From Bacteroidota bacterium (GTDB lineage: Bacteria; Bacteroidota; Bacteroidia; Chitinophagales; Chitinophagaceae): 64,000 nt of DNA. Positions 25,330 to 33,156 of this stretch are shown here, in pieces (within the stretch, counting starts at the first letter, position 1; every line of letters starts with the position of its first letter). The stretch is from assembly GCA_013285595.1 (NCBI GenBank), contig JABDHF010000001.1:38904-102903 (forward strand), read 5' to 3'. Under the pieces are notes generated by a model. That model saw only the letters and a list, made by a program, of their open reading frames with translations. It did not search any database and had not been told where the DNA came from. The translations under genes were made by a program, and so were the position numbers.

Positions 25330-25451
25330 GGGATTCGCAATCCCATCACTTCTCACTCGCAATCTCCGTCCGTACATTTGTAAAAAACAAGAATATAACA
25401 TGCCCCACGGCGTCCCACATCATATTAAACCCTTCACACTTATCATTTATC
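25330..25451. repeat. Direct repeat flanking HepT/MntA, copy 2, with palindrome
   Basis: GGGATT-CGC-AATCCC palindrome (25330-25344) followed by the 92-bp direct repeat (25360-25451), the partner of 24425-24517. The order palindrome then repeat is the same in both copies. Confidence 0.85.
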
Positions 25452-25478
25452 CAAATAATAGAGCAGTAGACCACAAGA

Positions 25479-25575
25479 AAACACACCCACCCGCTCCCCC
25501 AAAATCGCGCTGCAATCCGCTACAGGCAACGCTTTCATTTTTACAGCATTGCTACAGAGTTGGGGCGTCTTTACA
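25479..25575 (-). repeat. Dispersed intergenic repeat, copy B (CGCTCCCCCAAAATC family)
   Basis: Contains ACCCGCTCCCCCAAAATCGC and GCTTTCATTTTT in the same order as 2641-2740. On the minus strand it would encode a peptide starting MKALPVADCSAILGERVGVF, close to the peptide of copy A (MKAAAGADLHVILGERAGVF). Confidence 0.6.
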
Positions 25576-25667
25576 AAAGAATTGAACAGTAACAGCAGTA
25601 ATATCAGGAAGGCACAAGCAGGCGCAAGGCTATGAGAACAAAAACAAACCAATGCATGAAAAAACAT

Positions 25668-25750
25668 AGAAGCCCTCCCCCAAAAACGGCATCAAACCCG
25701 CTACAGGCGCGGCTTCCGGTTTTAAGGGGCGCTACGGAAATGGGGCTACA
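25668..25750 (-). repeat. Dispersed intergenic repeat, copy C (more diverged)
   Basis: Contains CCCTCCCCCAAAAACGGC and CCCGCTACAGGCGCGGCTTC, aligning in outline with copy B. In the same minus-strand frame it reads AAPVAGLMPFLGEGF, without a start codon. It ends 9 nt from the kbl stop codon. Confidence 0.5.
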
Positions 25751-25759
25751 CAGTAAGGG

Positions 25760-26953
25760 TTAGCCCTTCAGCACACCAAGCTCCCTGCCAGCCTTGGTAA
25801 AGGCGGCTATAGCAGTATCAAGGTGGTGGCGTTCGTGCCCGGCAGATATCTGCACACGTATACGGGCCTGCCCTTTAGGCACCACGGGGAAGAAGAATCC
25901 GGTAACGTAGATACCTTCTTCCTGCATACGGGTGGCAAACTTTTGGGCTATCACCGCATCATACAGCATAATGGGGGTAATGGCATGGGTACCGGGCTTT
26001 ATATCAAAGCCGGCATCAGTCATCTGCTTGCGGAAGTAGAGGGTGTTCTCCTCCAGCTTATCGCGCAGGGCGGTGGTTTCGCTCAGCATATCCAGCACAG
26101 CTATCGATGCACCTACTATAGATGGCGCCAGGGAATTTGAGAACAGGTATGGGCGGCTACGCTGGCGCAGCATGTCTATTATCTCTTTACGGCCACTGGT
26201 AAAACCACCACAGGCGCCGCCAAGGGCTTTGCCAAGGGTGCCGGTAATAATATCTATTCGGCCCATCACGCCGCAGAGCTCATGCACGCCGCGGCCTGTA
26301 GGCCCCATAAAGCCCGATGAGTGGCTCTCGTCTATCATTACAAGGGCATCGTATTTATCAGCGAGGTCGCATATTTTGTCCAGCTGGGCTATAGTGCCGT
26401 CCATAGAGAATACGGAGTCGGTAACTATCATGCGGGTACGGCAATCCATATTGGCCTGCAGCTGGGCTTCCAGGTCGGCCATGTCATTATGCTTGTAGCG
26501 GCCACGGCGGGCTTTGCACAGGCGCACACCGTCTATAATAGAGGCATGGTTCAGCTCGTCCGATATGATAGCGTCTTCTTCGTTCAGCAGCGGCTCAAAA
26601 ACACCACCATTGGCATCAAAGCAGGCTACGTATAGTATAGAGTCTTCAGTACCCAGGAAGGTAGCAACCTTCTGCTCCAGCTCTTTATGTATATCCTGTG
26701 TGCCACAGATAAAGCGTACTGAGCTCATACCGTAACCACGGTGGTCTATAGCCTTGTGTGCAGCCTCAATCACCTTTGGGTGAGAAGAAAGGCCCAGGTA
26801 GTTATTAGCGCAGAAGTTAAGCACCTTACGGCCATTCACCGTTATCTCAGCGCCCTGTGGCGACTCTATGAGCCGCTCCTGCTTAAACAATCCTGCATCT
26901 GTAATATCCTGCAACTCTTTTTGCAGCCGCGTATAAAACGAAGAACCAGCCAT
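25760..26953 (-). CDS. kbl: Glycine C-acetyltransferase (2-amino-3-ketobutyrate CoA ligase)
   Basis: PLP enzyme that converts 2-amino-3-oxobutanoate and CoA to glycine and acetyl-CoA, the second step of threonine breakdown. 397 residues, the usual length for this alpha-oxoamine synthase group. Key segments: [14 protein letters not shown] near residue 48, [28 protein letters not shown] with the PLP-contacting aspartate, and the PLP lysine in [12 protein letters not shown] (about residue 244). The partner threonine dehydrogenase is not in the window. A biotin-type oxoamine synthase (BioF) is the main alternative, but the sequence pattern favours Kbl. Confidence 0.92.
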   Translation of the reverse strand: MAGSSFYTRLQKELQDITDAGLFKQERLIESPQGAEITVNGRKVLNFCANNYLGLSSHPKVIEAAHKAIDHRGYGMSSVRFICGTQDIHKELEQKVATFLGTEDSILYVACFDANGGVFEPLLNEEDAIISDELNHASIIDGVRLCKARRGRYKHNDMADLEAQLQANMDCRTRMIVTDSVFSMDGTIAQLDKICDLADKYDALVMIDESHSSGFMGPTGRGVHELCGVMGRIDIITGTLGKALGGACGGFTSGRKEIIDMLRQRSRPYLFSNSLAPSIVGASIAVLDMLSETTALRDKLEENTLYFRKQMTDAGFDIKPGTHAITPIMLYDAVIAQKFATRMQEEGIYVTGFFFPVVPKGQARIRVQISAGHERHHLDTAIAAFTKAGRELGVLKG

Positions 26954-26991
26954 TATGATCTTTTATTTAGAAACTAAGCTATTATCTGCCC

Positions 26992-27723
26992 TTATGGTTT
27001 TACAATAGTAGCAGTACAATTATCAGGTATGCCGCCCGGTGTAAGGATGGCGGTGTAGTTGATAGTAAGCGTAGTAGGCGTATAAGTACCCGAGCCATGC
27101 AGCTGCACGCCATTACCTATCGTTTGCTGCGGCACATTAACGGTACCATGATACGGGTCGAAAGTAACGCGGGCATTAGCCTCCGGGCCATAGCCACCAA
27201 AGTTATTGATATAGAGCACATTGATACCGGTGGTGTCGGCTATAAACCCTCCTATGGTATACTGGTAGTCAGTAGCCGAGCAGGCATTATGCGTAGTAAG
27301 CCCGCCGGTAAAGAAGTTAGCAGAGTTAGCCGGCAGCACTATTATGTTGAAATTGTACGTCTTCGGATCCTGTCCGCTAACTGATGAAGTAAGCGTTAGC
27401 TGGTGGTTGCCAAGAGATACACCTTGCGCAGTAAACACAAAATCTTCAGTATAGGTAGGCAACGCTTTAAATGTAGTAGGCGAAACGCTGAGCCCGGCAG
27501 GTATACCGGTGAGCGAGAGCTGCACAGAATCGAGTGTAGACCCGGTAAGAAACTTTACCAGCACCGGCATATCTAATGTGGCCGTATCGGGGATATATAT
27601 ATCAAGCACACCGTTTTGCAGGGCGTCGTTAGTAACGTTGTAAGAAAGAGGTATCTTAACCTGCTTGGTACAGGAAAAATTTATTGCCGACAGCGTTAAT
27701 AAGAATAAAGCAATTTTCTTCAT
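26992..27723 (-). CDS. Hypothetical lipoprotein with Ig-like domain
   Basis: 243-residue protein with a lipoprotein signal (lipobox NFSC, cysteine 18). The mature part is beta-rich: an Ig-like or cadherin-like stretch around residues 50-130 (LTGIPAGLSVSPTTF and LGNHQLTLTSSVSGQDP), then a second domain with the pattern NACSATDYQYTIGGFIADTT and NCTATIVKP at the end, two cysteines that may form a disulfide. Likely surface-exposed or periplasmic; no enzyme motif. Stands alone between kbl and the nitroreductase. Confidence 0.82.
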   Translation of the reverse strand: MKKIALFLLTLSAINFSCTKQVKIPLSYNVTNDALQNGVLDIYIPDTATLDMPVLVKFLTGSTLDSVQLSLTGIPAGLSVSPTTFKALPTYTEDFVFTAQGVSLGNHQLTLTSSVSGQDPKTYNFNIIVLPANSANFFTGGLTTHNACSATDYQYTIGGFIADTTGINVLYINNFGGYGPEANARVTFDPYHGTVNVPQQTIGNGVQLHGSGTYTPTTLTINYTAILTPGGIPDNCTATIVKP

Positions 27724-27779
27724 ATAATCAATTTAATGCGGAAAGATACGCCCATAACATTAAAAATCATAGCCATTAA

Positions 27780-28364
27780 TTACATCCATTTCACTTTCTC
27801 TGAAATGGATGTATTCCTGACGCCTTCTTTTGCAGGTTCGTCAGTATGGCCCAGGTATATTAAGCCCATAATAATATCATCATGCGTCAATTGCAAATGA
27901 TCTTTTAAGACGTGACTATGTGTCAATCCGCCAGTGCTCCAGAACGATGAGATGCCCAGCGCAGTAGCGCCCAGCAGCAGGTTTTGAATAGCTGCCGATG
28001 CGGCTGCCACTTCTTCTATCTGCGGGATCTTGGGGTTTTCGCCACGCTTCATTACGGCTATTACCAGGTGAGATGCATTGTCTACCGTGTGCAGCAACTT
28101 TTCGCGGGTAGCTTCCTGGCGCTTGTCTTCAGCCGTATGGTTCCAGTAAAGATCAGAGTGCGTCTTCCCAAATTGCTTCAAGGCTTCGCCACCGTATACA
28201 TAAAAGCGCCATGGCTCTGTTCGGCCATGTGTAGGCGCCCAGTCTGCCAGGGAGAAAAGCTTGTTTATAGTTTCGTCAGGTATCACCTGGCCGTTCATTT
28301 TTGCCCAGCCTACAGAGCGCCTGTTCTTAATTACCTCTTCTATTTGTTCAAATTTATTTATCAT
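27780..28364 (-). CDS. Nitroreductase family protein (FMN-dependent)
   Basis: 194-residue flavoenzyme of the nitroreductase superfamily, typically an FMN-dependent NAD(P)H oxidoreductase acting as a homodimer. The N-terminus contains IKNRRSVGWA (the RRS(V/I)R-like FMN contact), then LADWAPTHGRTEPWRFYV and the C-terminal GLIYLGHTDEPAK. The usual second FMN region is ALGISSFWSTG. Substrate unknown. Its start codon at 28364 lies 7 nt from a -7 promoter element, so the message is probably leaderless. Confidence 0.9.
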   Translation of the reverse strand: MINKFEQIEEVIKNRRSVGWAKMNGQVIPDETINKLFSLADWAPTHGRTEPWRFYVYGGEALKQFGKTHSDLYWNHTAEDKRQEATREKLLHTVDNASHLVIAVMKRGENPKIPQIEEVAAASAAIQNLLLGATALGISSFWSTGGLTHSHVLKDHLQLTHDDIIMGLIYLGHTDEPAKEGVRNTSISEKVKWM

Positions 28365-28371
28365 AGGTGGG

Positions 28372-28379
28372 CAAAGGTA
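28372..28379 (-). promoter_or_regulatory. Predicted promoter of the nitroreductase gene
   Basis: Minus-strand TACCTTTG matches TAnnTTTG and ends 7 nt before the start codon. A TTG on the same strand lies 22 nt upstream (28402-28404), within the range of the -33 element. Confidence 0.6.
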
Positions 28380-28462
28380 GGGTGTAATGCAATTCAGATG
28401 GCAAACTCTTGATCGTTGTCGGCATTATTATTTTGTAACGCTTTCAATGAGGCTTTTACACG

Positions 28463-28969
28463 CTAATCCAGCCCAATGTCCTTTGTGTACATATCGGCCG
28501 GCATTACTCCATAAAAAAAGAGCATGCCGTTTTGGGGATCGTAAAACTTATAGACGGTACCGGTCTGGCCTTCTATGAGTGGCTCTATGTCTTTGTTTAC
28601 AGACATCACTTTTTTGTGCTTCTTATTTTGCACCAAGGCATGGCCGGTGCCCAGCAAAAAGGCTCCAATGCCTTGCTGCATCATCCTCTGCTGGGGATTG
28701 CGGTATTCCATTCTCATACCGGCATAAAGCTCTATTACATAATCGCCTGCGGTATCGAGGCCACAGGACGTGCCATAAGTGTGGTCGCCGGTCTCGTAGA
28801 GCAATACCAGTGCTTTGTTTATATCTTTTATGGTAAAAGAAATAGTGTAGCCGTTAAATAATACATGCACCTGCGGCCTCTGCCACATGGTTCTCATCTG
28901 CACAGGGCGCTGCGCTAATATGGTGTATGAAACCAGGAATGCTGCAAAAAGTAGCGACAAGTGTTTCAT
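28463..28969 (-). CDS. Exported hypothetical protein
   Basis: 168 residues from MKHLSLLFAAFLVSYTILAQ, chosen at 28969 because it gives a clean signal peptide ending near residue 20; the frame continues 47 codons upstream across the divergent promoter region. The mature protein is mixed alpha/beta, with VHVLFNGYTISFTIKDIN and a C-terminal YKFYDPQNGMLFFYG. No family recognised. It is divergent from the threonine aldolase gene, with 60 nt between the two starts. Confidence 0.75.
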   Translation of the reverse strand: MKHLSLLFAAFLVSYTILAQRPVQMRTMWQRPQVHVLFNGYTISFTIKDINKALVLLYETGDHTYGTSCGLDTAGDYVIELYAGMRMEYRNPQQRMMQQGIGAFLLGTGHALVQNKKHKKVMSVNKDIEPLIEGQTGTVYKFYDPQNGMLFFYGVMPADMYTKDIGLD

Positions 28970-29029
28970 GGTGCTAAATTTTACAGACAAAGTACGGAAA
29001 ACGGCTAATTTTACGCCAAATTGTACGTA

Positions 29030-30055
29030 ATGAAAAGTTTTGCAAGCGATAATTATGCCGGCGTACTGCCTGAAATAATGGAAGCACTGGGAAAGGCTAA
29101 TGTAGACCATGCGCGGTCTTACGGAGCAGATGAGGCAACTAAAAAAGCAGTGGCCTTATTCAGGGATGTGTTTGAGGCTGATGTGGATGTTTACTTTGTG
29201 TTTAACGGTACCGGAGCAAATGTGTTGAGCATCAGTAGCGCGACACAATCTTACAATGCCGTGCTGTGCTCAGATACTTCGCACATTTACAATGATGAAT
29301 CTTCTGCACCCGAGACATTTACGGGTTGCCGGTTTTTCCCGTTACCAGCAAACGATAAGGGAAAGCTTGATGTAGCTATTATACACGAAAGGCTGATAAG
29401 AAAGGGCGATGTGCATTATGCACAAACAGCCATGCTATCTATAACCCAGGCAACAGAATACGGCACGGTATATCAACCGGAGGAAATAAAAGCAATAGCA
29501 GAACTGACCAAAGACAACGGGCTATACCTGCATATGGATGGTTCGCGCTTCTTCAACGCCGCAGCGTCATTAAAATGCGGTTTGAAAGATATAAGCGGAA
29601 ATGCAGGGGTGGATATATTGTCGCTGGGAGGTACAAAGGCAGGGATGATGTTTGGCGAAGCTGTGGTGGTATTTAATAAAGAGCTATCAAAGCTTATTGC
29701 TTACAAGCATAAACAAACTATGCAGCTGGCTTCAAAAACGCGCTTTATTGCCGCACAGTTTGATGCAATGCTGCAGAATGAACTGTGGCGTACAACAGCT
29801 AGTCACGCCAATGCTATGGCAGAATTGCTTTGCGCATCTATCTCAAAAAACCGGAAGGTAAAAATAACCAAGCCGGTGCAGGCGAATGCCGTGTTTGCCG
29901 AGATACCCCGCGGATGGTATGAGCCGCTACAGAAACATTCTCCATTCTATGTGTGGAAAGAAAGCACACACGAAGTACGCCTGATGTGTGCGTGGGACAC
30001 TAAGGAGGAAGATATAAAGCAATTTGCGGATGCGGTAAATGCCCTGCCGAAGTAG
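29030..30055 (+). CDS. Low-specificity L-threonine aldolase
   Basis: PLP enzyme that cleaves threonine to glycine and acetaldehyde. 341 residues. The start MKSFASDNYAG at 29030 is preferred over 29021, which adds three unusual residues. Characteristic pieces: YGADEATKKAVALF, FVFNGTGANVLSIS, the aspartate in LYLHMDGSRFFNAAAS, and the PLP lysine in LSLGGTKAGMMFG (about residue 206). Cytosolic. With kbl in the same region it gives two routes from threonine to glycine, though 2 kb apart and not in one operon. Confidence 0.93.
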   Translation: MKSFASDNYAGVLPEIMEALGKANVDHARSYGADEATKKAVALFRDVFEADVDVYFVFNGTGANVLSISSATQSYNAVLCSDTSHIYNDESSAPETFTGCRFFPLPANDKGKLDVAIIHERLIRKGDVHYAQTAMLSITQATEYGTVYQPEEIKAIAELTKDNGLYLHMDGSRFFNAAASLKCGLKDISGNAGVDILSLGGTKAGMMFGEAVVVFNKELSKLIAYKHKQTMQLASKTRFIAAQFDAMLQNELWRTTASHANAMAELLCASISKNRKVKITKPVQANAVFAEIPRGWYEPLQKHSPFYVWKESTHEVRLMCAWDTKEEDIKQFADAVNALPK

Positions 30056-30058
30056 GCA

Positions 30059-30664
30059 TTAAGCCTCGTCAGGATTTACATCTTTAAATAATTCCGTGAG
30101 GTCTAATGAATACCCTGGAAGTACTTGCGATGTGATGACATCGCCAGCGACTTTTATTGGCGATGGCTGAAATTTATTTTCAATCAAAGTATACACAAGA
30201 AAGGTTTGGTTTTGCGGGCTTACTACCCAATACTCCTTTACCCCGGCCTCCTCATATACTTCATACTTATTTTTTAACTCTTTCACATTATTGCCGGGGC
30301 TCAGCACTTCTACAACTATGTCGGGAGCGCCAACGCAACCACGTTTATCTATTTTTGACAAATCGCAAATGACGCAGATATCCGGCTGTAAGACCGTTGT
30401 AATATCTTTATCTTCTGCCGACTTCCGTATTAGCCGAACATCAAATGGAGCTATGTAAACTTTGCAAGGTTTTCTTTTCAAAAAAACGTTCATTGACGTG
30501 TGTATATCACCGGCAATTTGCTGGTGATATGGGTTTGGTGCAGGGCTCATTTTAAATATCTTACCCTTAATCAGCTCTACGCGCTCATCAAACCGCCATT
30601 TGTAATAGTCGGCATAGGTGTATAATTTATTTAGATCCAGGTCTGCAAATTCCATCTTCGCCAT
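30059..30664 (-). CDS. Uma2 family (DUF820) putative endonuclease
   Basis: 201 residues from MAKMEFADLDLNKL. Uma2/DUF820 proteins carry a PD-(D/E)xK nuclease fold and are abundant in some phyla; a biological role is not established. Signature: FDVRLIRK, then QPDICVICDLSK (acid), KRGCVGAPDIVVEVLSPGNN with the central PDIVVEV motif, and KYEVYEEAGVKEYWVVSP. The start at 30664 is chosen because a -7 element at 30671-30678 overlaps the first codons of the longer form. It converges with the threonine aldolase gene, separated by 3 nt. Confidence 0.9.
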   Translation of the reverse strand: MAKMEFADLDLNKLYTYADYYKWRFDERVELIKGKIFKMSPAPNPYHQQIAGDIHTSMNVFLKRKPCKVYIAPFDVRLIRKSAEDKDITTVLQPDICVICDLSKIDKRGCVGAPDIVVEVLSPGNNVKELKNKYEVYEEAGVKEYWVVSPQNQTFLVYTLIENKFQPSPIKVAGDVITSQVLPGYSLDLTELFKDVNPDEA

Positions 30665-30670
30665 TTTTAC

Positions 30671-30678
30671 CAAAAATA
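30671..30678 (-). promoter_or_regulatory. Predicted -7 element of the Uma2 gene
   Basis: Minus-strand TATTTTTG matches TAnnTTTG and ends 6 nt before the preferred start at 30664. Confidence 0.45.
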
Positions 30679-30693
30679 CGCAATATCACACAG

Positions 30694-30837
30694 CTATTTT
30701 GCCGGTTGTGTTGTGTTTTCAATTGTTTTAGGCTTTTGCAACAACTGCTTTATCAGCCCGTAGCATACTGGCAGTACCATTATGATCACAAATATTATTA
30801 CCACAAGCCTTGCCTTTGACTTTTGTGAAAGTTGCAC
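30694..30837 (-). CDS. Small single-pass membrane protein (47 residues)
   Basis: GTG-started frame beginning 1 nt after the stop codon of the MutS-like gene, encoding a short basic N-terminus (QLSQKSKAR), one hydrophobic helix (LVVIIFVIIMVLPVCYGLI) and a polar C-terminus that contains KQLLQKPKTIENTTQPAK. The near-abutting position suggests translational coupling. No family known. Short length and GTG start leave real doubt. Confidence 0.45.
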   Translation of the reverse strand: MQLSQKSKARLVVIIFVIIMVLPVCYGLIKQLLQKPKTIENTTQPAK

Positions 30838-30838
30838 T

Positions 30839-32167
30839 TTATTTTGAGTTTTGATTTAGTAAATTAATTACACCTTCTTTCTGCAATATACGGTACCCTA
30901 TGCGGTCATTTGAAATGCCACTCTTTAGCTCGTAAGTAAACCGGTAGTTGCCGTTTTCTGCCATTTGGGTAACAAAATAAGAGAAAATTATTTTGCTGTT
31001 TGTGCTGAATTGCTGGGCCACTTCATACAAGTGTGTTGACAATATCATCAGGTGGTTAGGGTGGTGCAGCAGCCCTTCTATTACCGCTTTGGTACACTCG
31101 TACGCATCGTGTACGTTAGTACCTTTGAATAGCTCATCCATTAGTACAAGATGCGGCTCATGCTGCAACAGCTTTTCAGCAGTTTGCTTCATTCGCTGCA
31201 CTTCGGCAAAGAAGTAACTTTCGCCGCGGAGTATGTTGTCTTCCACTTGCATATTGGTGATGATACCTTGCAGAAAACTAGTACGCAATGCGGCTGCAGG
31301 TACACCCATGCCAAGATGCGCCAGTAATGCACCTACACCCAGCGAGCGCATGAATGTCGTTTTGCCAGACATATTGGCGCCGGTGAGCAGCAGAAAATTC
31401 TGGTTATTGCTGAACGAGATGTCGTAGGAAACCGGTTGTTCGAGCAACGGGTGTTTAAGGCCCTTTGCTTCAAAGCATACGGGTATTTCAGGAAGCAGCT
31501 CCGGGAAGATCCATTTGTTTTCGATGGTTGCTTTTGCCATAGCATGCCACGCATCCAGTTTTGCATAGCTGCTTATGAGCCGGTACACCATATTTTTCAT
31601 CTCGCGGCGCACGCGATGATTGAGCAAAAGCAGATCGTTGTACTTCGTATGCTTTGTTATCTCTAGTACTTCGGGCGTAAGGCGGTGCGCCAGCCCTTCT
31701 TTTATTGCATCAAGTTCTCTTTTTAGCGGTGCGGGTACTCCGGCAACTGATGCTGTCTCTGCTAATTGTGTACAGCCTTTTAAAAAATCAGATAAGTGAG
31801 ATAAGGAGAATTGTGTGAAAAAATATTCCTGCTTATTTAAAAGTTTTTGAAAGAAAGAACTAAGTAATAAGGTAACCCCTGTAGGTGGGGTGGAGATGCT
31901 ATCGGCAGACTCAAAGAACTTATCGAGCATTACTAATGTGCCGTTTGAAATTATGGTTGGCCACAGTTCTAAATGGGCAGACCAGAATTTTATAGTGTCT
32001 TGTTGTTCTTTGAGTTTTTCGAATGTGCCAGGTGGATTCTGGATATGCCTGCGTAGTGTGTCTTTGCCGGCATGGGTAATAGCGTGATCTATCAATGCGT
32101 ATACGCCACCGCTGCCATCGGATGGGAAAATAGAGAGATCACGGAGTGTGGTTTTGTCGTTTTGCAT
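30839..32167 (-). CDS. MutS-like ATPase lacking the mismatch-recognition domain
   Basis: 442-residue protein with only the core and ATPase domains of MutS; the N-terminal mismatch-recognition and connector domains are absent, so it is not a standard mismatch repair protein. The N-terminal half is helical and resembles the MutS core (VYALIDHAITHAGKDTLRRH). The ATPase has Walker A LLTGANMSGKTTFMRSLG near residue 275, Walker B LVLMDELFKGTNV near 350 and a conserved LSTHLYEVAQQ. Such short MutS relatives are found in Bacteroidota; a role in recombination or branched DNA processing is plausible but not shown. Possibly cotranscribed with the downstream 47-residue gene. Confidence 0.9.
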   Translation of the reverse strand: MQNDKTTLRDLSIFPSDGSGGVYALIDHAITHAGKDTLRRHIQNPPGTFEKLKEQQDTIKFWSAHLELWPTIISNGTLVMLDKFFESADSISTPPTGVTLLLSSFFQKLLNKQEYFFTQFSLSHLSDFLKGCTQLAETASVAGVPAPLKRELDAIKEGLAHRLTPEVLEITKHTKYNDLLLLNHRVRREMKNMVYRLISSYAKLDAWHAMAKATIENKWIFPELLPEIPVCFEAKGLKHPLLEQPVSYDISFSNNQNFLLLTGANMSGKTTFMRSLGVGALLAHLGMGVPAAALRTSFLQGIITNMQVEDNILRGESYFFAEVQRMKQTAEKLLQHEPHLVLMDELFKGTNVHDAYECTKAVIEGLLHHPNHLMILSTHLYEVAQQFSTNSKIIFSYFVTQMAENGNYRFTYELKSGISNDRIGYRILQKEGVINLLNQNSK

Positions 32168-32206
32168 TGAGTATATACTTAAGTGCTGCTATATAGTACG
32201 ACGCAA

Positions 32207-32233
32207 GTAGAGACGGATGCATTGCGTCTCTAC
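32207..32233. repeat. REP-like palindrome on the 3' side of the RAYT gene
   Basis: GTAGAGACG (32207-32215), nine central bases GATGCATTG, then CGTCTCTAC (32225-32233). It is the same palindrome as at 32856-32883 with one central base lost, and lies 12 nt past the transposase stop codon. Confidence 0.9.
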
Positions 32234-32245
32234 GTTACGACGGGC

Positions 32246-32839
32246 CTACCCGGAGTAGAATTTGTCTTGCTGCCAGTTAGCGGGGTTATTTAAAATATAT
32301 TGTTGGATATGCAGATAAGCCTCTTGGTTTCGAATGATATGATCATGATATCGCTCTTGCCAGCAGAAATGACCTATTAATCTTCTTGTGATCTTACTCA
32401 CTGAAGATTTAAAGCCCCTAACAATAGCACCGAGGTTTTTAGACTGTGGACCAAACTTGTTAGTAGCCTCACCTTCGTTTAATAGATAAGCAGAAAGCTT
32501 AGCTCCAGCAGCTAGTGACAGCAATTTATGTCCATCATTGAAATTGTTTAGATTAAACTCATTTTCGCCAATAGAAATGATTGCATGAAAATGATTAGGC
32601 ATTACCACAAATTCATCTAATGAGATGTTCATATCCGGTCGAATATCCGGAGTTTGCAGCCATTCGCTCTGAACAATAACGCCAATATCATTTAAAATCA
32701 TTTCGCCATTTTGTATTTCGCCGAAAAAATGTTCTTTATTATTTGTGCAAATAGTAATAAAATAGAGTGCCTCGGAATTGTAATTCCAGGTTTTTACTCT
32801 TGTCGTTTCCACTCTATATTTATTGTTGAACAATGTCAT
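32246..32839 (-). CDS. REP-associated tyrosine transposase (RAYT, Y1/HUH family)
   Basis: 197-residue single-strand DNA transposase/endonuclease of the IS200/IS605-like Y1 family, of the kind domesticated with REP palindromes. The HUH motif is MPNHFHAI (H83, H85); the C-terminal part has the family pattern WQERYHDHIIRN followed by QQYILNNPANWQQDKF, with several candidate tyrosines (164, 175, 181); which one is catalytic cannot be told by eye. Before FGPQSKN lies a variable insert of about 35 residues, common in this subfamily. The start at 32839 (MTLFNNKYRV) is preferred; the ORF would otherwise start inside the adjacent palindrome. It is bracketed by matching palindromes on both sides. Recognition and processing of those palindromes is inference. 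Confidence 0.93.
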   Translation of the reverse strand: MTLFNNKYRVETTRVKTWNYNSEALYFITICTNNKEHFFGEIQNGEMILNDIGVIVQSEWLQTPDIRPDMNISLDEFVVMPNHFHAIISIGENEFNLNNFNDGHKLLSLAAGAKLSAYLLNEGEATNKFGPQSKNLGAIVRGFKSSVSKITRRLIGHFCWQERYHDHIIRNQEAYLHIQQYILNNPANWQQDKFYSG

Positions 32840-32855
32840 TTCATGTCCATGTTTT

Positions 32856-33149
32856 GTAGAGACGCAATGCATTGCGTCTCTACATTATGTTATTGTTTGC
32901 CGCTGTTACTTTTATCCATGTTGCGCAAGCCGCAATGCATTGCGGCTACCACGTTATTGTTTGCCCCTGTTACTTTTTACCCGTGTTGCGCAAGACGCAA
33001 TGCATTGCGGCTCTACCACGTTATTGTTTGCCCCTGTTACTTTTTACCCGTGTTGCGCAAGACGCAATGCACTGCGGCTCTACCACGTTATTGTTTGCCG
33101 CTGTTACTTTTACCCGTGTTGCGCAAGACGCAACGCATTGCGTCTCTAC
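32856..33149. repeat. Tandem array of five REP-like palindromes beside the RAYT gene
   Basis: Five palindromes with centres near 32869, 32937, 33002, 33069 and 33135 (period 65-68 bp). The first, 32856-32883, is a perfect 28-bp palindrome with half-site GTAGAGACGCAATG; the last ends in the same CGTCTCTAC. The inner ones have arms that vary: AGCCGCAATG, AGACGCAATG with GCGGCTCT, and one with a central T-to-C change. The intervening segments are also conserved (ACGTTATTGTTTGCC, CTGTTACTTTT, GTGTTGCGCAAG), so the array is a tandem duplication of a unit and not CRISPR-like. It lies between the 3' end of pyrC and the 5' end of the transposase. Confidence 0.92.
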
Positions 33150-33156
33150 GTAAGGG

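Larger units (their letters stand above)
25232..25759. other. Intergenic region rich in repeats, no gene
   Basis: 528 bases made mostly of repeats: the second copy of the direct repeat (25330-25451) and two copies of the CGCTCCCCCAAAATC element. A 74-codon minus-strand frame exists but is built from repeat sequence. Confidence 0.55.

Noticed and set aside
32856-33149. CRISPR array
   Set aside because: Repeats are palindromic and the spacers are nearly the same in each unit; a CRISPR array would have unique spacers, and no cas gene is present.
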